From: Lachnospiraceae bacterium
GTDB lineage: Bacteria; Bacillota; Clostridia; Lachnospirales; Lachnospiraceae
Direction: 5' to 3'
Assembly: GCA_017624235.1 (NCBI GenBank)
Contig: JAGANL010000051.1
Location: 62,001 to 126,000 of the forward strand
DNA length: 64,000 nucleotides
The stretch's first letter is position 1, and each line of letters opens with the position of its first letter. Positions 61,352-64,000 of the stretch are shown here, piece by piece. Both the position numbers and the translations under genes were made by a program. Under the pieces are notes generated by a model that was not told where the DNA came from, did not search any database, and saw only the letters and a program-made list of their open reading frames with translations.

Positions 61352-63670
61352 TCATTCCTCCCTACACTTCCTCTTTTCCGGCATTTTTTTACCGTACAGC
61401 GTCCGGCCTTTCGACAGCCACACCTTTCCCCTCTCTGCATTCACTTCACAGCTGCCCTCCCATGCTGTCACAAAAATACGGCTGCCGCTCTCCTTCGTCC
61501 GCTTTATCATGTCTTTTCCCGGATGTCCATAGGAATTATTCTCTCCACAGGAAATCAAAGTCAATATCGGCTTCAGTTCCTGCAAAAAAGCTTCGGTGGT
61601 AGAACCATTGGAGCCGTGATGTGCAGCCTTTAGAATCAGCGGATTCGCCGTATGACATATATCCGGATTTAATCTCCGCTGCCGCTCAAGCTCCTGTAAT
61701 ACCGTTTCTTCTTTGTCTCCCGGCAGATCTCCGGTAAATAGAAACTCGACTCCTTCACTACACAGCCAGAGCACCATCGAAGTGCTGTTAGCATCCTCCA
61801 TAACCTCTCCTTCCACCGGATGAAGGCAGATCAGCATGACATCCTTCTCACGGATGCTGTCCCCGGCCACCATGCGGCACACAACCGGCCTTTTGCCGGA
61901 CTGGGAAAAAGCAGCATCCACGATTTGGGCATATGCTGTCTCTCCTTCCCTGTCCTGTAACTGCGCGGTCTCAGGCAGCCCCAGCACCCTACAGCGTATC
62001 TCTCCATCCTTTAAGAGCTGCACGATGCCGTTTACATGATCTTCATCCGTATGGCTAAGCAGAATATAGTCCAGTTCCCGGATACCGTAATATTTCAACG
62101 CAGGAAGAATCTGCCAGCTTCCTGTATCCTTCTCAGAACTGCTGCCTCCGTCCACCAGAATTTCCGTATTCCCACTGCGTATCAGAAAGCAATCCCCCTG
62201 CCCCACATCCAGCATGGTGACCTGTAACCCTTCCCGTCCGGTCTTTGCTGTCACCACAGCTAACGCCCCCATAAGAAAGAGAAGGAGCATTCCTCCCGAA
62301 AGCTGTTTCCGATACCGTTTTGCAAGAATGACCGCAGCAGTCAACATCATATAATATACTACGATCTGCTCCGTGCGCACATGTCCAATGGTCCACCGGC
62401 TGCCCGGCAGCATCAGGGACAGCTTACCGGCCTTTTCATAAATCATCAAAATAACCTGACAAACGCTGCCCGGTATACGGGCAAGAGGCTGACACAATCC
62501 ATACAAAACAGGAATCAGCAGTCCTGCCGGAAGCAGCATCGCGCTAAGTGGAATCACTGCCAGATTGAGAAGCAGAGAATACGGCGCCGCTTCATAAAAA
62601 AATTGTATCAGTACAGGCAGGGTTGCCAAAAAGACTCCAAGTCCCCCTGCCACCGCCTTTGGAATATGCTCCTGCAGCATCGGTGTGAGCAGCGCCATTC
62701 CCATGACCGCGCCAAAGGATAATAAGAAACCGCTGTTCCACAGATAAAAGGGCTGTTCCACCAGGATTCCCACCGCTGCCAAAGAAAGTGCGGTGAGAAG
62801 ATCGTAGCTTCTTCCCAAAAGTCTGGCCAGAAGGCTTAGGGAAAACATGAAAACAGCCCGCACTGTAGAGGTGCCCTGTCCGGTCATCCTGCCATAACAG
62901 TACATGATCCCTATGCAAAACAAAACTGAAACTGCATGGGGAAGCGGTGTCCGTCTGCACAGGCGGTACATTCCCATACCTAAAAAGGTTATATGAAGAC
63001 CGGAAATACAGAGGATATGGGAGATAGAAGCTTCCTGATACAGCTTTTTGGTGTCCTGGTCCAGCTCCTTTTTCTCCCCTAACAGCATGGCCTTTAACAC
63101 CGAAGCATCCGCTTCGCCCAACACCGCCTCAAAGCTCTGTCCCAAATATGCCCGCAGCCTTTCCAGAGCTTCTCCGATTTTGTCATAATCCAGGCTTTCC
63201 TCCAGCACCCGCGCCTTCTGTATACGGAAGGAATATCCTGCAATCCGATAATACTCCGCCTGATCAAACCCTCCCGGCACCCTGGCTCTTTGAAAGGGCT
63301 TTAATTCTCCCTCCACGGTAACGATGCTGCCCATTTTCGGCACATCTTTATCTGCATGCACATCGTTATCTGCATGCACATCGTTATCTGCATGTTTACC
63401 CGGCTGCAGACGGCAGACGACTCCCTCCGTATGTTCTGCTTTCCAATTGACGTTCTGGAATTGTACGGATGAAATATCCTTCAGATAAAGTATCTGTTCT
63501 TCTCCATAGAAGACCGAACTTTCCGTTTCCTTACGGCACACACGACCGGTGACCGTGACTATTTCTCCGTCTGCACCGTCATAAAACGGTGCAGGCGTCA
63601 CCCATATTCCCTGTAATACTGCAATGACTGCTGCAAATACCAGGCAGACGGCACAAACCGGCCTGCGCAT
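61352..63670 (-). CDS. comEC: ComEC/Rec2 competence DNA channel
   Basis: Membrane channel for uptake of single-stranded DNA in transformation. The 772 residues have N-terminal hydrophobic segments, an OB-like external domain (about 30-150), the Competence domain of many helices (about 190-475; LLGEKKELDQDTKKLYQEASISHILCISGLH in sections) and a C-terminal metallo-beta-lactamase domain (about 485-770) with MLDVGQGDCFLIRS, LLSHTDEDHVNGI, LFTGDLPGDKE and AAHHGSNGST. An in-frame 18-bp repeat (63341-63394) inserts HADNDV units into the external domain. Confidence 0.95.
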   Translation of the reverse strand: MRRPVCAVCLVFAAVIAVLQGIWVTPAPFYDGADGEIVTVTGRVCRKETESSVFYGEEQILYLKDISSVQFQNVNWKAEHTEGVVCRLQPGKHADNDVHADNDVHADKDVPKMGSIVTVEGELKPFQRARVPGGFDQAEYYRIAGYSFRIQKARVLEESLDYDKIGEALERLRAYLGQSFEAVLGEADASVLKAMLLGEKKELDQDTKKLYQEASISHILCISGLHITFLGMGMYRLCRRTPLPHAVSVLFCIGIMYCYGRMTGQGTSTVRAVFMFSLSLLARLLGRSYDLLTALSLAAVGILVEQPFYLWNSGFLLSFGAVMGMALLTPMLQEHIPKAVAGGLGVFLATLPVLIQFFYEAAPYSLLLNLAVIPLSAMLLPAGLLIPVLYGLCQPLARIPGSVCQVILMIYEKAGKLSLMLPGSRWTIGHVRTEQIVVYYMMLTAAVILAKRYRKQLSGGMLLLFLMGALAVVTAKTGREGLQVTMLDVGQGDCFLIRSGNTEILVDGGSSSEKDTGSWQILPALKYYGIRELDYILLSHTDEDHVNGIVQLLKDGEIRCRVLGLPETAQLQDREGETAYAQIVDAAFSQSGKRPVVCRMVAGDSIREKDVMLICLHPVEGEVMEDANSTSMVLWLCSEGVEFLFTGDLPGDKEETVLQELERQRRLNPDICHTANPLILKAAHHGSNGSTTEAFLQELKPILTLISCGENNSYGHPGKDMIKRTKESGSRIFVTAWEGSCEVNAERGKVWLSKGRTLYGKKMPEKRKCREE
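63341..63394 (-). repeat. Three tandem 18-bp repeats inside comEC
   Basis: CACATCGTTATCTGCATG occurs three times head to tail (the first copy has one base different). It encodes HADNDV-HADNDV-HADKDV. The length is a multiple of three, so gain or loss of units keeps the frame. Confidence 0.92.
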
Positions 63671-63760
63671 ACGTACTCCCCCTCTGCTTTCTTTGCAGTC
63701 CCCTTCTTTTTTACCCCTTATCCTTCCGAATCGTTCACTTACCGACTATCCGTTCCCCAT

Positions 63761-64000
63761 CTATAAGCTCCCTACGATCTCCAGATTTCTTTCAAAAATA
63801 TTTGTCAGGCTGATTTTTTCCCGATACATCACATCCGTATTGCCATTGATGGACAACTGTACCTTATTGACATTAGGCAACTCTACCAGTGAATTAACGA
63901 TTGAGAAAATCGTCACCTCGCTGGATACCTGATACGGCTGCACCAGAAAATTTTCATCCAGATTTACATAGCATATGCCATCCTTCACCGTCACACTGAC
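63761..64000 (-). CDS. GerMN-domain protein, C-terminal part (runs off the right edge)
   Basis: The last about 80 residues of a protein that starts beyond the window. CYVNLDENFLVQPYQVSSEV, IFSIVNSLVELPNVNKVQLSING and the YREKISLTNIFERN end correspond to a GerMN domain, found in sporulation/germination protein GerM and related lipoproteins. The stop is at 63761. It is presumably the gene before comEC in the same direction (gap about 90 bp). Confidence 0.78.
   Translation of the reverse strand, partial: VSVTVKDGICYVNLDENFLVQPYQVSSEVTIFSIVNSLVELPNVNKVQLSINGNTDVMYREKISLTNIFERNLEIVGSL

Noticed and set aside
63341-63394. CRISPR-like regularity
   Set aside because: Repeats are directly adjacent, without spacers, and in frame within comEC; no cas genes are present.

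Overview
The window looks like a chromosomal segment of a low- to mid-GC Firmicute, most likely a Lachnospiraceae (Clostridia) gut anaerobe. The reasons are a CIRCE-controlled htpG, a clostridial-type threonine operon with an ApgM-like protein in place of a recognisable homoserine kinase, a GerM-like protein, an iron alcohol dehydrogenase, GH127, PAP2 and LUD proteins, sigma-A promoters with 17-bp spacers, and strong GGAGG ribosome sites. I see no phage, plasmid, insertion sequence or CRISPR array. Almost all genes lie on the minus strand. The exceptions are an AraC regulator, a LUD protein, an AIM24 protein, a PAP2 phosphatase and a TrmB regulator.

Layout. 1-10.4 kb: the start of htpG behind a perfect CIRCE, then a compact run (ABC exporter, beta-CASP nuclease, thyA, folA, sbcD, sbcC, parvulin lipoprotein). 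10.5-17.5 kb: a sugar-kinase-like phosphotransferase divergent from an AraC regulator, a TPR-GGDEF protein, tRNA-Gly(GCC) with its own promoter, an anchored GH3 enzyme, an 836-bp gene-poor stretch with a cluster of GTAC repeats, and a LUD protein. 17.5-25.9 kb: a three-gene MacB-like ABC system, then the aspartate/threonine operon (ACT protein, hom, ApgM-like, lysC). 26-37 kb: an AIM24 protein, a 2889-residue protein of unknown function with internal repeats, and a double-GNAT-like acetyltransferase. 37-46 kb: a polar amino acid ABC transporter, glyA, a PAP2 protein, a glycosyltransferase, an SfsA-MutY fusion, a 5'-nucleotidase and a DUF1653 protein. 46-53.9 kb: a hybrid histidine kinase with a double-receiver regulator, GH127 and a LacI regulator. 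54-64 kb: a diaminopimelate-decarboxylase-like enzyme, a TrmB regulator, a YbjQ remnant, a PilJ/GGDEF protein, an Fe-alcohol dehydrogenase, yqeY, a short flagellin, holA, comEC and the end of a GerM-like gene.

The most unusual structure is a family of three giant hairpin elements (26022-26312, 40746-41038, 50622-50942). Each has a conserved 164-165 bp core with internal hairpins that covary between copies. Each core is flanked by equal-length arms of 63-78 bp that are almost perfectly self-complementary within a copy but largely different between copies. A fourth hairpin without a core lies at 41867-41953. Second in interest is the giant 2889-residue protein with its acetyltransferase partner. 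Coding calls rest on open frames, family motifs and ribosome sites read by eye. No database search was run.
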